64,000 nucleotides of DNA from Brachyspira alvinipulli ATCC 51933 (GTDB lineage: Bacteria > Spirochaetota > Brachyspiria > Brachyspirales > Brachyspiraceae): the NCBI RefSeq assembly GCF_000518245.1, contig NZ_KI912406.1, forward strand, positions 122,681 to 186,680, in the 5' to 3' direction. Both the position numbers and the translations under genes were made by a program. The notes below the pieces were generated by a model. That model was given only the letters and a program-made list of their open reading frames with translations, was not told the DNA's origin and made no database searches. This document shows, piece after piece, positions 45,340 to 54,566 of the stretch. How positions within the stretch are numbered: the stretch's first letter is position 1; the number at the start of each line of letters is the position of its first letter.

Positions 45340-46839
45340 ATGGATAAAAAAGTTATTCTTGAAATGAAAGGTATTTCAAAGTCTTTCCCTGGTGTTAAAG
45401 CTTTGGATGATGTTCAGCTTACTGTAAGAGAAGGCGAAGTTGTGGCACTTATGGGAGAAAATGGTGCTGGTAAATCTACTTTAATGAAATGTCTATTTGG
45501 TATATATCATAAAGATAGCGGAGTAATATTATTGGATGGTAAAGAGGTAAATTTTACTTCACCTAAGCAGGCTTTAAATAATGGTGTTGCTATGGTGCAT
45601 CAAGAATTAAATCAGGTTAGACAAAGAAATATATCTGATAATATATGGCTTGGTAAATATCCTACTAAATTCGGATTAGTTGATGAAAAGAAAATGTATG
45701 ATGATACTAAAGCTATATTTGATGATTTGGAAATACCTTTGGATCCTAGAACAAAAGTTTCTACATTATCCGTATCTGAAATGCAAATGGTTGAAATAGC
45801 TAAAGCTGTTTCATATAATTCTAAAATATTGGTATTAGATGAACCTACAAGTTCATTGACTGAAAAAGAAGTAGCTAAATTATTTAAAATCATACGCAAA
45901 CTTCAAAGCAGAGGAGTTGGTATGATTTATATATCACATAAGATGGAAGAAATTTTGCAAATATCTGATGAAGTTACGATAATGAGGGATGGAAAATATG
46001 TAGCTACTACTCCTGCAAAAGAATTGACAACTGATATGATAATTAAGCAAATGGTTGGAAGAGATTTAACTAACCGTTTCCCAGAAAAGACAAATGTTCC
46101 AGGAGAAAATATTTTAGAAATAAAAGATTTTACTGCATTTTATCAGCCTTCACTTAAGGAAGTTAATTTTAGTGTAAGAAAAGGAGAGGTATTTGGAATT
46201 GCAGGACTGGTAGGAGCTAAAAGAACTGAAGTTTTAGAAAGCATATTTGGAATGAGAACTTTATCTTCAGGTCATGTAGTTAAGATGGATCATGAAGTGA
46301 ACAATTCTTCTACTAGAAAAGCAATAAGGAACGGTTTTGCTTTGGTTACAGAAGAGAGGAGACAAACTGGAATATTTGGAATGCTCTCTATCAATTTTAA
46401 TTCTACAATAGCTAATATAGATAGTTATAAAAATAAATTTGGATTTTTAGATAATAAAAAGATGCAGGAAGATACTAAATGGGTAATAGATAGTATGCAG
46501 GTAAAAACTCCTTCTGAGAAAACTGCGATACAATCTTTATCAGGAGGTAATCAGCAAAAGGTTATTTTAGGAAGATGGCTTTTAAGCAAACCGGATATAC
46601 TTATGCTTGATGAACCCACACGCGGTATTGATGTAGGGGCTAAGTATGATATATACAGACTTATTATAGATTTAGCTACTGTTGGAAAGGCTGTAATAGT
46701 GGTTAGTTCTGAAATGCCTGAATTATTAGGTATAACTGATAGGATTATGGTTATGAGCAATGGACGTGTTGCTGGTATTGTTGAGACTAAAAATACTAAT
46801 CAGGAAGAAATTATGGCATTGTCTGCTAAATATTTATAA
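45340..46839 (+). CDS. mglA: galactose/methyl-galactoside ABC transporter ATP-binding protein
   Basis: A 499-aa double-ATPase subunit of the sugar importer. First half: Walker [13 protein letters not shown], signature [14 protein letters not shown], Walker [14 protein letters not shown], His-switch YISHKMEE. Second half: degenerate Walker [11 protein letters not shown], intact signature [14 protein letters not shown] and Walker [16 protein letters not shown]. One competent and one degenerate site is normal for carbohydrate (CUT2) ATPases. It follows the mglB genes and precedes mglC (22-nt gap). Presumably it powers uptake for all four binding proteins in this window. Confidence 0.96.
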   Translation: MDKKVILEMKGISKSFPGVKALDDVQLTVREGEVVALMGENGAGKSTLMKCLFGIYHKDSGVILLDGKEVNFTSPKQALNNGVAMVHQELNQVRQRNISDNIWLGKYPTKFGLVDEKKMYDDTKAIFDDLEIPLDPRTKVSTLSVSEMQMVEIAKAVSYNSKILVLDEPTSSLTEKEVAKLFKIIRKLQSRGVGMIYISHKMEEILQISDEVTIMRDGKYVATTPAKELTTDMIIKQMVGRDLTNRFPEKTNVPGENILEIKDFTAFYQPSLKEVNFSVRKGEVFGIAGLVGAKRTEVLESIFGMRTLSSGHVVKMDHEVNNSSTRKAIRNGFALVTEERRQTGIFGMLSINFNSTIANIDSYKNKFGFLDNKKMQEDTKWVIDSMQVKTPSEKTAIQSLSGGNQQKVILGRWLLSKPDILMLDEPTRGIDVGAKYDIYRLIIDLATVGKAVIVVSSEMPELLGITDRIMVMSNGRVAGIVETKNTNQEEIMALSAKYL

Positions 46840-46861
46840 TTTAACTAAAAAAGGAATAATC

Positions 46862-47884
46862 ATGGATAATAATAAAATAAACATTAAAACTATTAAATCA
46901 TTTGTATTAAACAATGCTATATTTGCGGCATTACTGTTAATAATTATAGGTATTATCATTAAAGACCCTAGTTTCTTTAAATTAAGTAACTTCTTAAATA
47001 TATTTGCTCAGGCTTCTACACGTATGATAATAGCTGTAGGTATTGGTACTCTTTTGGTAACTCAAGGTAACGACTTAGGTGCTGGTAGAGCTGTTGGACT
47101 TGCTGCTGTTGTAAGTGCTTCACTTTTACAATCTACTACTAACCCTACTAGAATGTATCCTGATTTACCTGTACTTCCTGTTATACTTCCTATACTTTTA
47201 GTTATGCTTATACTTATGGTATTTGGACTTATAAATGGTTTTATCATTTCTAAACTTTATGTAACTCCATTTATTGCTACTTTAGGTATGCAGCTTATAC
47301 TTTATGGTGTAACTAGTACTTATTTTGACAGACCTCCTTATGGTGCTCAGCCTATTGGTGGACTTGATCCTAGATTTACTAATTTAGCTCAAGGCGGTAT
47401 CAAATTAGGTAGTTTTACTATTTCATACTTAATTATATTTGCTATCATAATAACTGCTATAATGTGGATTATTTGGAATAAAACTAAGTTAGGTAAAAAC
47501 ATATTTGCTGTTGGAGGCAACCCTGAAGCTGCTGCAGTTTCTGGTGTAAATATTCCTCTTACCCTTATGATAGTTTATACTATGGCTGGTGCTTTATATG
47601 GTATAGCTGGTTCATTAGAGGTTGCTCGTGTTGGTTCTGCTACTAACAACTTGGGTAACGGTTATGAGCTTGACGCTATTGCTGCTTGTGTAGTTGGAGG
47701 AGTTTCATTCTCTGGTGGTATTGGTTCTATCTTAGGTATTGTATCTGGTGTATTAATATTCCAAGTTATTAACTATGGTATGACATTCGTTGGTATTTCT
47801 CCGTATATGCAGTATATAATTAAAGGTGCTATCATTATAGCTGCTGTAGCTGTTGATACACAAAAATATTTGAAAAAAGTGTGA
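46862..47884 (+). CDS. mglC: galactose/methyl-galactoside ABC transporter permease
   Basis: 340 aa from ATG 46862, supported by AAGGA 6 nt upstream; longer reading would overlap mglA and has no ribosome site. A polytopic permease with 8-10 helices. Family blocks: TRMIIAVGIGTLLVTQGNDLGAGRAVGL, GLINGFIISKLYVTPFIATLG, FAVGGNPEAAAVSGVN (the ATPase-coupling EAA-like loop), and GVSFSGGIGSILGIVSGVLIFQ. It forms the membrane channel with MglA. Third component of the importer, followed 12 nt later by a 51-aa membrane protein. Confidence 0.95.
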   Translation: MDNNKINIKTIKSFVLNNAIFAALLLIIIGIIIKDPSFFKLSNFLNIFAQASTRMIIAVGIGTLLVTQGNDLGAGRAVGLAAVVSASLLQSTTNPTRMYPDLPVLPVILPILLVMLILMVFGLINGFIISKLYVTPFIATLGMQLILYGVTSTYFDRPPYGAQPIGGLDPRFTNLAQGGIKLGSFTISYLIIFAIIITAIMWIIWNKTKLGKNIFAVGGNPEAAAVSGVNIPLTLMIVYTMAGALYGIAGSLEVARVGSATNNLGNGYELDAIAACVVGGVSFSGGIGSILGIVSGVLIFQVINYGMTFVGISPYMQYIIKGAIIIAAVAVDTQKYLKKV

Positions 47885-47896
47885 TAGGGTTTTATT

Positions 47897-48052
47897 ATGG
47901 AATATGATAATAATAATGATCCTTTTAGAAGAGAGTTTAATAAGAAGGAGACTAGAAAACGTACTTTAAAATCTTGGATATTCTTAGGTTTTATATTTAT
48001 GATATTTTTAGTTGCCGAGTTTATTAGATATATAATGAGTATAATTTATTAA
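47897..48052 (+). CDS. 51-aa single-span membrane protein at the end of the mgl operon
   Basis: A short ORF starting 12 nt after mglC: MEYDNNNDPFRREFNKKETR, a basic stretch, then one hydrophobic helix (SWIFLGFIFMIFLVAEFI) and a short tail. AGGG lies 7 nt before the ATG and a strong terminator follows within 10 nt, so it is placed as the last gene of the operon. The charge pattern suggests that the N-terminus is cytoplasmic. No family recognised. It could be a small accessory of the transporter or unrelated. Confidence 0.6.
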   Translation: MEYDNNNDPFRREFNKKETRKRTLKSWIFLGFIFMIFLVAEFIRYIMSIIY

Positions 48053-48060
48053 TGAAATAT

Positions 48061-48099
48061 TAAAGGCTGTGCTGATAATTTTATTAGCGCAGCCTTTTT
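48061..48099 (+). terminator. bidirectional terminator after the mgl operon
   Basis: AAAGGCTGTGCT pairs with AGCGCAGCCTTT (12 bp, one G-T) and is flanked by A- and T-rich runs, so it can serve both the mgl operon and the convergent lipoprotein gene. Confidence 0.85.
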
Positions 48100-48481
48100 A
48101 TTCTTCTATTTCTTCATAAATAAGCGGTTCATCAATAAATGTTGTGTATATTAAAAGTTTATTATTTTCTATTTTGAAAGAGTATGCTGTTTGAAGTATT
48201 GATATATAATCTCCTTCAGCTTTTCTTTTCTGAGCATTATCAGTTTTTCTTGTAGTTTTTATCATATCTATTGAAATTAAGTCCCCTTTAATTGTACAAT
48301 TAGCCCAATAATCATTTATAGCAGATTTTCCGTATATTTTATTATTGTCTATACTTATAGTAATATTCATAGCTGTATGCATATTTATAAGTTTATAAAC
48401 TTTTACTTTTTCTACAGTTTCCGGATGCTTTACTGGTGATGATTTAAGACAATAAGAACATGAAATTAATGGATGGGACAT
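48098..48481 (-). CDS. META-domain (HslJ-like) lipoprotein, start uncertain
   Basis: From ATG 48481 this gives 127 aa. The C-terminal 90 residues look like a META/HslJ domain (MNITISIDNNKIYGKSAIND, WANCTIKGDLISIDMIKTTR). The ATG yields only seven residues before a lipobox cysteine (LISC). Reading the same frame upstream adds LNLAKIIFCITLLMSHPLISC, a proper lipoprotein signal, and places AAGGAGA 7 nt before an ATT codon at 48526-48524, inside the end of the upstream gene. I think the true start is that ATT or another non-ATG codon nearby. Envelope location inferred. It overlaps or abuts the acetyltransferase-like gene, so coupled translation is likely. Confidence 0.65.
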   Translation of the reverse strand: MSHPLISCSYCLKSSPVKHPETVEKVKVYKLINMHTAMNITISIDNNKIYGKSAINDYWANCTIKGDLISIDMIKTTRKTDNAQKRKAEGDYISILQTAYSFKIENNKLLIYTTFIDEPLIYEEIEE

Positions 48482-48516
48482 TAATAATGTAATACAAAAT
48501 ATTATCTTTGCTAAGT

Positions 48517-49026
48517 TTAAAATAATGTAAGTTCTCCTTCTTTGCTTCCGCCTCCAGTAAGATCTTCAAATGTATCAATACCACCTGCATTGTTTCCATT
48601 ATCAAATGCACCGGACGAATTCCCTTTAAGTACATCCTCAAATATTGGTGAACTTATTAATCTAGTATAAGCCTGATTTTGATTCTTTTCAAACTGAATA
48701 TTAGGATTTGTTTTAATGGCATGTGTTAATAACAATTTGGCAAATCCATTCCTTCTATATGGATAATTTACATAAATATATTTTAATACATTATCTTTGG
48801 ATATATAATAATATCCATGTATTCTTCCGTCTATGGTTAGTAATCCTATATTAGTATTATTAGTATGTAGTATTTTAAAGAAATAAGGTTCTGTATAAAC
48901 TATTTCTTTATTATCCTTTATTTTTATATTGCGTATAAAATTTTCCAGCTCATTTCTGTATATACTATTATATTCTATAACCACTACTGATGGATATTCT
49001 TCATGTTCTATAATTGTAGCTGGCAT
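48517..49026 (-). CDS. GNAT-like acetyltransferase with a glycine-rich tail
   Basis: A 169-aa protein. Residues about 60-110 resemble the GNAT acetyl-CoA fold: IGLLTIDGRIHGYYYI, then LKYIYVNYPYRRNGFAKLLL, where YRRNGFA is the pyrophosphate-binding loop (R-x-x-G-x-A). The final 40 residues are rich in Gly/Asn (GNSSGAFDNGNNAGG) and disordered-looking, unusual for the family. ATG 49026 with GGGGGA upstream. It encodes the first gene of a two-gene unit with the META lipoprotein. The acetyl acceptor is unknown. Confidence 0.65.
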   Translation of the reverse strand: MPATIIEHEEYPSVVVIEYNSIYRNELENFIRNIKIKDNKEIVYTEPYFFKILHTNNTNIGLLTIDGRIHGYYYISKDNVLKYIYVNYPYRRNGFAKLLLTHAIKTNPNIQFEKNQNQAYTRLISSPIFEDVLKGNSSGAFDNGNNAGGIDTFEDLTGGGSKEGELTLF

Positions 49027-49092
49027 ATAATTAATCCCCCAAGATTAGATACAATATATTATTTTTTAATATCGACAATACTTAATTTTTTA

Positions 49093-49119
49093 TTGACTAT
49101 TTTATATTTATAATATAGT
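49093..49119 (+). promoter_or_regulatory. candidate promoter of the FUSC-like gene
   Basis: TTGACT (49093-49098), 15-nt spacer, TATAGT (49114-49119), 47 nt before the ATG. The spacer is short. Confidence 0.35.
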
Positions 49120-49165
49120 CTTTTATATAAGTATAATAAAAATTAAAATATATTCAATAGTTTAT

Positions 49166-51169
49166 ATGGTTATTTTTGATAAAACTTTTTACAAAAAACA
49201 AATAAATATTTTAAAAGCATTCTTTTTTAGAGCATTAGATTTTATTCCTAGTGTGCTTACAGGAATGTTTGTACTTGTCATATCAAATAATCTATTTGGA
49301 AGAGAAAATTCTACTATAGGTATAATTACTATATTTATATGTGCATTTATGAGGCAAAGTTTTACAGTTTCATCTTTTCCTATGACAGCATTTATAATAT
49401 TGCTTCTTGGTTTTTTGGCTACTATAGCAGAACAAAATATAGTTTTTATAGTTTTATTTAATTTTATAGTTCCTTTCTGTATAGTTTTTCTATTATCTGA
49501 TGATTTTGTGCCTAGAAATTATTTTATATATGGATTTTGCTATGTATTACTGCAGGCTTATAATATACCAATATCTAATATACATTTAAGAATGGAGGCT
49601 ATACTTACAGCATTATTAATATCATTTGTATTTTTAGTATTAAATAAATTTTTAAATAGGCATAAAGTATCAAATGATCTTGCATTCAACAGTATTCGTA
49701 TAATAAATAAAAAATTATTGTCATTATATAATAAATCATGTTCTTTAAGAAGGGGAAAAAATGATGAATTGTTTTCTATAATCAATTCTTATACATCAGC
49801 TATATATGTAGATTCATTAAAAAGACATGGTATAATGAATAATAGAAATATTAATCATTTTGAATTAGTTTTATTTTTAGAAGAAATAAATCAATTAATA
49901 AATAAAGAATATGAGAAACTAAATATTTTAAGTGATGATGATTTAAATTATTTTTTGCAGCTTTCAAAATTGTTGGATAGAATAGCTAATTTGCTTAAGC
50001 ATGATATATCAAAACAAGAAAAAGATTTTAATTCTGTTATTTCTGGTATTAAATATTTTTATGATAATTATTATTTAAGCGATGAAAAATCTAATTATGA
50101 ATGGATATATGTTATAAGAAAATTACATAGAATATTGTATAAAATGTTTGAAAATAAAAAAGATGATTTAGAGATAAAAAGGGTATTTAATTTAAAATTT
50201 ATAAGATTAAAAAAAGAATTCAATATAAATAAATGCCATTTTAGATTTGCTTTAAAAATGGGAATAATAATGTGTATATCTTTTACTATAAGATATTTTC
50301 TTCCAGAAGGAATTGCTGTAAGAGGTTATTGGCTTCCTATACTTTCTTATATTATGCTTTATCCTTTTTATGAAGAACAAAAAGCTAATTTGAAAATAGA
50401 TGTATTTGGTAATTTTATAGGAGTAATAATATTTGCCGCTGTTTTTAGATATGTTCCAAATGAGATTATTATACCTTCTATAGGTGTATGTTTTGTTTTA
50501 TCTTTGTCTTCTGTTAATGGATTTTTCAAAAAGATATACGGTACAATATCAGCTTTAATATCATCATTTCCATATATGGGCAGATTAATTTCTACATCAT
50601 CAAGGGTCGGATTTATACTTATAGCATTATCTATTGTATGGGTGTTTGATCATTTTATTATAAAAACTGAAAGTCATAAAGGTATGGTTGATAAAATAAG
50701 CGAACTTATAGAAATAGATACAATACTTATAAATCAAATAAAAAAAGCTATTAACAATGAAGATACATCAGAATATTTATATGAAATAATATTAAAGGCA
50801 TACATGATAAAGAATAATATTATTATACATGAAAAAAATCAAACTAGATATAAAGGAACACCAATAACAGATTCATTAATTGAAAGTAACAGCAAATTTA
50901 TAGTAGAAGCAGAGCAAATAATATCTTTAATAAAGACTTATAATAGAGAAGAAGATAGACAGAATATGCTTATATTTATAGAACAAATAGCTAATATTTT
51001 AGGAAATACTGCTAAACTTTTTAGAAATGAAATAAATGATTTCAATGAAGAAAATAAAATAAAAACGATAGAAAGTGATTCTTATATATTTCACAGATTA
51101 GAAAATTGTTTTGATAGTATAAATTCTATTAATAATTCTATAAAAAATAATATTAGCAATATATTTTAA
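49166..51169 (+). CDS. FUSC-family membrane exporter-like protein
   Basis: A 667-aa protein with two blocks of about six helices (residues 15-170 and 370-510), each followed by a long cytoplasmic helical segment, as in YccS/AaeB/FUSC-type proteins. The second block has the family-like phrase FALKMGIIMCISFTIRYFLPEG followed by RGYWLPILSYIMLYP. Members are linked to export of aromatic acids or related compounds; the substrate here is unknown. ATG 49166 lacks a clear ribosome site. Monocistronic, divergent from the GNAT/META pair. Confidence 0.8.
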   Translation: MVIFDKTFYKKQINILKAFFFRALDFIPSVLTGMFVLVISNNLFGRENSTIGIITIFICAFMRQSFTVSSFPMTAFIILLLGFLATIAEQNIVFIVLFNFIVPFCIVFLLSDDFVPRNYFIYGFCYVLLQAYNIPISNIHLRMEAILTALLISFVFLVLNKFLNRHKVSNDLAFNSIRIINKKLLSLYNKSCSLRRGKNDELFSIINSYTSAIYVDSLKRHGIMNNRNINHFELVLFLEEINQLINKEYEKLNILSDDDLNYFLQLSKLLDRIANLLKHDISKQEKDFNSVISGIKYFYDNYYLSDEKSNYEWIYVIRKLHRILYKMFENKKDDLEIKRVFNLKFIRLKKEFNINKCHFRFALKMGIIMCISFTIRYFLPEGIAVRGYWLPILSYIMLYPFYEEQKANLKIDVFGNFIGVIIFAAVFRYVPNEIIIPSIGVCFVLSLSSVNGFFKKIYGTISALISSFPYMGRLISTSSRVGFILIALSIVWVFDHFIIKTESHKGMVDKISELIEIDTILINQIKKAINNEDTSEYLYEIILKAYMIKNNIIIHEKNQTRYKGTPITDSLIESNSKFIVEAEQIISLIKTYNREEDRQNMLIFIEQIANILGNTAKLFRNEINDFNEENKIKTIESDSYIFHRLENCFDSINSINNSIKNNISNIF

Positions 51170-51270
51170 TAATTACATTGATATATATACTGGGGGATAT
51201 GTTAATATATAATTTGAATTAAATGTATTTATATCTATAATTCATACAAATATAAAAATATGGATTAGAT

Positions 51271-51927
51271 ATGAAAAAAGTTATTTTTTTATTTGTATTA
51301 ATTATAACAATATCATCAAATGCATTTTCTCAATTAGGTTTTTTTAGTTTAGGGTATATACTTCCTTTAGGTGGAAGTTTGCCTTCATATTATATAGGTA
51401 ATCAGAAGAACATTTATAAATCACAATCAGCTTTTGAAATAGGTTTTTTACTGCAGCCTACATATAATTTTATTTTAGAAAGAAATGTTATATTAGGTTT
51501 AGGTATGGATTTAGGTTATCAAAGAGATAGTTATGGATTTATAGATAATATAGATGGGCAGAAATATACCCATGTTTTTGATAGTTTAAATATTGGCGGA
51601 TATTTTGAAACTATGTTTGCCCGTATGTTTATGGTCGGTTTAGGGGGAGGTGTAAAAGTTCCTCTTGGAGGAAGCTATAGGTATGATTATATAATAGAAG
51701 TTTTAAATTACAGCAGACTTAAAAGCAGATTTGACACTATAGTAATACCTTATATAAAATTTCTTGTAGGTATGAAAACGTTTGTTAGTTTTAGCGGAAT
51801 TAGTTTAAGTTTTTATGTTAATTACGATTTTCCTGTAATGAAATATAAAAAAACATCTATTCAGTTCTCATCTGTAGATTTGGGAGTACAAATAGGTTTA
51901 TATTTTTCAAATTTATCTTATGAATAA
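51271..51927 (+). CDS. outer-membrane beta-barrel-like protein
   Basis: A 218-aa protein with a cleavable signal peptide (VIFLFVLIITISSNAFS, then QLGFF) and a mature part made of alternating, glycine-broken beta strands (FSLGYILPLGG, VILGLGMDLGYQRD, FMVGLGGGVKVPLGG, KFLVGMKTFVSFSGI, VDLGVQIGLYF). The final residues (LYFSNLSYE) are not the usual terminal Phe, but the pattern fits a small 8-10 strand barrel of the spirochaetal outer membrane. Convergent with the next gene, with 1 nt between stops. Function unknown. Confidence 0.72.
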   Translation: MKKVIFLFVLIITISSNAFSQLGFFSLGYILPLGGSLPSYYIGNQKNIYKSQSAFEIGFLLQPTYNFILERNVILGLGMDLGYQRDSYGFIDNIDGQKYTHVFDSLNIGGYFETMFARMFMVGLGGGVKVPLGGSYRYDYIIEVLNYSRLKSRFDTIVIPYIKFLVGMKTFVSFSGISLSFYVNYDFPVMKYKKTSIQFSSVDLGVQIGLYFSNLSYE

Positions 51928-51928
51928 A

Positions 51929-53092
51929 TTATATAAACTTATAATCGGATGTGAAATTAAATGTATTGTATATATATATTTCATTCATACGAATATTTGG
52001 CTTATTTTGCATGGTTTCATATATTATATTGTAGGAATTGCTTAGATGGACTAACTCATTAAATGTTTCTTTTTTGAAAATATTATTGGAAAATCCATCT
52101 ATTAATGCATCTTCTATATATTTATAGCTTGTAAACTGGGATTTTAATATTTTGTAGCTGTTTGAATTCATATTTACATTAACTCTTTCATCAAAAATAA
52201 CATCTTTGAAGGCATTTTCTGCACATATTTCAGGTATAAAGTTTATGATTTCTTCTCTTATATTACTGTCCGGAATTATACTCTCTATACTATTTATAAA
52301 TTTTTCATAATCTCCATTAGAGTTTTCAAATTCCAACACATACTCTATAACAAAATATTCTATTTCTTCTTTAGAGTATGGATATTTTTTGTAAGTTGTA
52401 TCAGATTGAAGTATGAAGAAAAATTGTTTTATTGAAAAAAATTCTCCATTACTATCCCATTTTATCATTTCATCTTTAATGCAATTTTCTAATGTTTTAT
52501 TATTGATATTATTTATAGTGCATTCTACAATAACATCACCATTAGGCATTTTAGCCCCATAAGTTTTTATAAAATTAACTCTATCATTTCTAAGTATAAA
52601 AGGCACATCTTTATGTATAGCATTCCATAAAAAACTTGAGTATCCATTTTCTCCATCAAATCCGACATAGTCCTCATAAGCATCTTCTTTATTATCTATA
52701 TTTCCAAGTCCAATCATAGGACTTTCGCATACTGTAAAACTTTTCTTTTTATCAAGAATATATGTTTCTATTTCATGATGATAAATGCCGTTCAAAAAAT
52801 CTAAAATACCCTGTAAAGGACAATATACAAAATTATCAGAAGCTATCATTATAGCTTTGTATTCATCTGCTGCTATGCTTGAAGATGATTCAAAAAATAT
52901 ATTATCAAATAGGGGAGCTTTAACATAAAAGTATACAGAACATAATACATTGTTTTTTCTTTCAAGCTGTACTATTTCGGGTTCTACAATAATATCATAA
53001 CTTAGAAATCTTATATGGTTATTTTCTATTTTATTTTTTTCAGTAATAGTTCTGTGAAGTCTATTTAATAATACATTTTTATATTTATTCAT
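51929..53092 (-). CDS. hypothetical cytoplasmic protein after ugd
   Basis: A 387-aa protein without signal peptide or membrane segment. It might belong to the DUF6348-like group (SSSSIAADEYKAIMIASDNF and YEDYVGFDGENG), but I hold this weakly. It starts 13 nt after the ugd stop on the same strand without a clear ribosome site, so its translation may depend on ugd. No catalytic motif seen. Confidence 0.6.
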   Translation of the reverse strand: MNKYKNVLLNRLHRTITEKNKIENNHIRFLSYDIIVEPEIVQLERKNNVLCSVYFYVKAPLFDNIFFESSSSIAADEYKAIMIASDNFVYCPLQGILDFLNGIYHHEIETYILDKKKSFTVCESPMIGLGNIDNKEDAYEDYVGFDGENGYSSFLWNAIHKDVPFILRNDRVNFIKTYGAKMPNGDVIVECTINNINNKTLENCIKDEMIKWDSNGEFFSIKQFFFILQSDTTYKKYPYSKEEIEYFVIEYVLEFENSNGDYEKFINSIESIIPDSNIREEIINFIPEICAENAFKDVIFDERVNVNMNSNSYKILKSQFTSYKYIEDALIDGFSNNIFKKETFNELVHLSNSYNIIYETMQNKPNIRMNEIYIYNTFNFTSDYKFI

Positions 53093-53105
53093 AAAATTAT
53101 TTTAT

Positions 53106-54413
53106 TTAATCTTCTGCAACACCTAAAGAAATATATTTTATGCCTCTTTCATTCATTCTAGTTTTATCATATTGATTTCTGCCGTCAAATATTATAGGCT
53201 CTTTTAATAATTCTTTTATTTTGTCAAAACTAGGTCTTCTAAATTCATTCCACTCTGTAACTAAAATTAAAGCATCTGCATTTGATAGAGCATCATAAGC
53301 ATTTTCAGCATAATATATTTTATCTCCAAATATAGCTTTAGCACTGTCAAAGGCTTTAGGATCATAGGCTCTTATACTTGCTCCGGAATCTAATAGCATA
53401 TTAATAATTGTTATAGCAGGAGCCTCTCTCATATCATTAGTTCTAGGTTTAAATGCTAAGCCCCATAAAGCGAAAACTTTTCCTTTTATATCATTATTAT
53501 AATGTTTCAATATTTTATTTACAAATATTTTTCTTTGATTGATATTAACTTGATGAGTAGCTTTAAGTAAATCTGAATTAATTCCATAATCAGAAGCTGT
53601 TTTTATTAATGCCTGCACATCTTTAGGAAAACAGCTTCCGCCGTATCCTAATCCATGAAATAAGAATTGATTTCCTATTCTTTTATCGCTTGACATACCA
53701 ATTCTTACTAAATCAGCATTTGCTCCAACTTTTTCGCATATATTAGCTATTTCATTAGCAAATGATATTTTTGTTGCTAAAAATGCATTTGCTGCATATT
53801 TGGTCATTTCAGCAGAACGTACATCCATTATAATGATAGGATTTCCTGTTCTTGTAAAAGGATTATAAATGTCTCTCATTATATCTATTGCTTTTTCACT
53901 ATTGGAACCTATAACAACTCTGTCTGGCTTTAAAAAGTCATCAACAGCAGCACCTTGTTTTAAAAATTCTGGATTGGACACAACGTCAAATTCACCTTTA
54001 TAACTTTTCTTTATTTCATCTTCAACTAATTTATGCGTTCCTACAGGTACAGTAGATTTATCAACTATTACTTTATATCCATTCATAGCTTTTCCTATAT
54101 CATTAGCTACTGCAAGTACAAAACTTAAATCGCAGCTTCCATCATCTCCAGAAGGTGTTCCTACAGCTATAAAACAAGCAATAGATTTTTGTACAGCATA
54201 AGCTAAATCATTTGTAAACTCTAATCTTCCTTCAGAAACATTGGAAACAATAAGTTCTTCTAATCCAGGTTCATAAAGAGGAGTAATACCATTTTTTAAT
54301 TTTTTTAGTTTTTCTTCATCATTGTCTACACATGTAACATAATTACCCATTTCTGCTAGGCAGGCACCTGTAATAAGTCCTACATAACCAGTACCTATTA
54401 TACATATTTTCAT
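53106..54413 (-). CDS. ugd: UDP-glucose 6-dehydrogenase
   Basis: A 435-aa NAD-dependent enzyme converting UDP-glucose to UDP-glucuronate for surface polysaccharide synthesis. N-terminal Rossmann motif IGTGYVGLITGACLAEMGN, substrate segment EFLKQGAAVDDFLKPDRVV, catalytic Cys in GYGGSCFPKD, and C-terminal FKPRTNDMREAPA. Normal length. ATG 54413 with AAAGGAG 7 nt upstream. No other polysaccharide gene is adjacent, apart from the uncharacterised downstream protein. Confidence 0.96.
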   Translation of the reverse strand: MKICIIGTGYVGLITGACLAEMGNYVTCVDNDEEKLKKLKNGITPLYEPGLEELIVSNVSEGRLEFTNDLAYAVQKSIACFIAVGTPSGDDGSCDLSFVLAVANDIGKAMNGYKVIVDKSTVPVGTHKLVEDEIKKSYKGEFDVVSNPEFLKQGAAVDDFLKPDRVVIGSNSEKAIDIMRDIYNPFTRTGNPIIIMDVRSAEMTKYAANAFLATKISFANEIANICEKVGANADLVRIGMSSDKRIGNQFLFHGLGYGGSCFPKDVQALIKTASDYGINSDLLKATHQVNINQRKIFVNKILKHYNNDIKGKVFALWGLAFKPRTNDMREAPAITIINMLLDSGASIRAYDPKAFDSAKAIFGDKIYYAENAYDALSNADALILVTEWNEFRRPSFDKIKELLKEPIIFDGRNQYDKTRMNERGIKYISLGVAED

Positions 54414-54498
54414 TTTTTACTCCTTTAAAATAAATATATAGACATTTAATTATTTTTATCATATAATAAATTATTATATTTTCAAGTAAAATATTATT

Positions 54499-54529
54499 TA
54501 CTATAGACATTTTTAGGTTTTTCCGATAA
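54499..54529 (+). promoter_or_regulatory. possible sigma-28-like promoter of cheA
   Basis: TCCGATAA (54522-54529) matches seven of eight bases of the sigma-28 -10 box GCCGATAA. At the expected spacing the -35 (54499-54506) is TACTATAG, a poor fit. Support is mainly the -10 and the chemotaxis gene 38 nt downstream. Confidence 0.35.
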
Positions 54530-54566
54530 TATATAGTAAGATTTTCGATTTTTATGGGGCGTTTAG

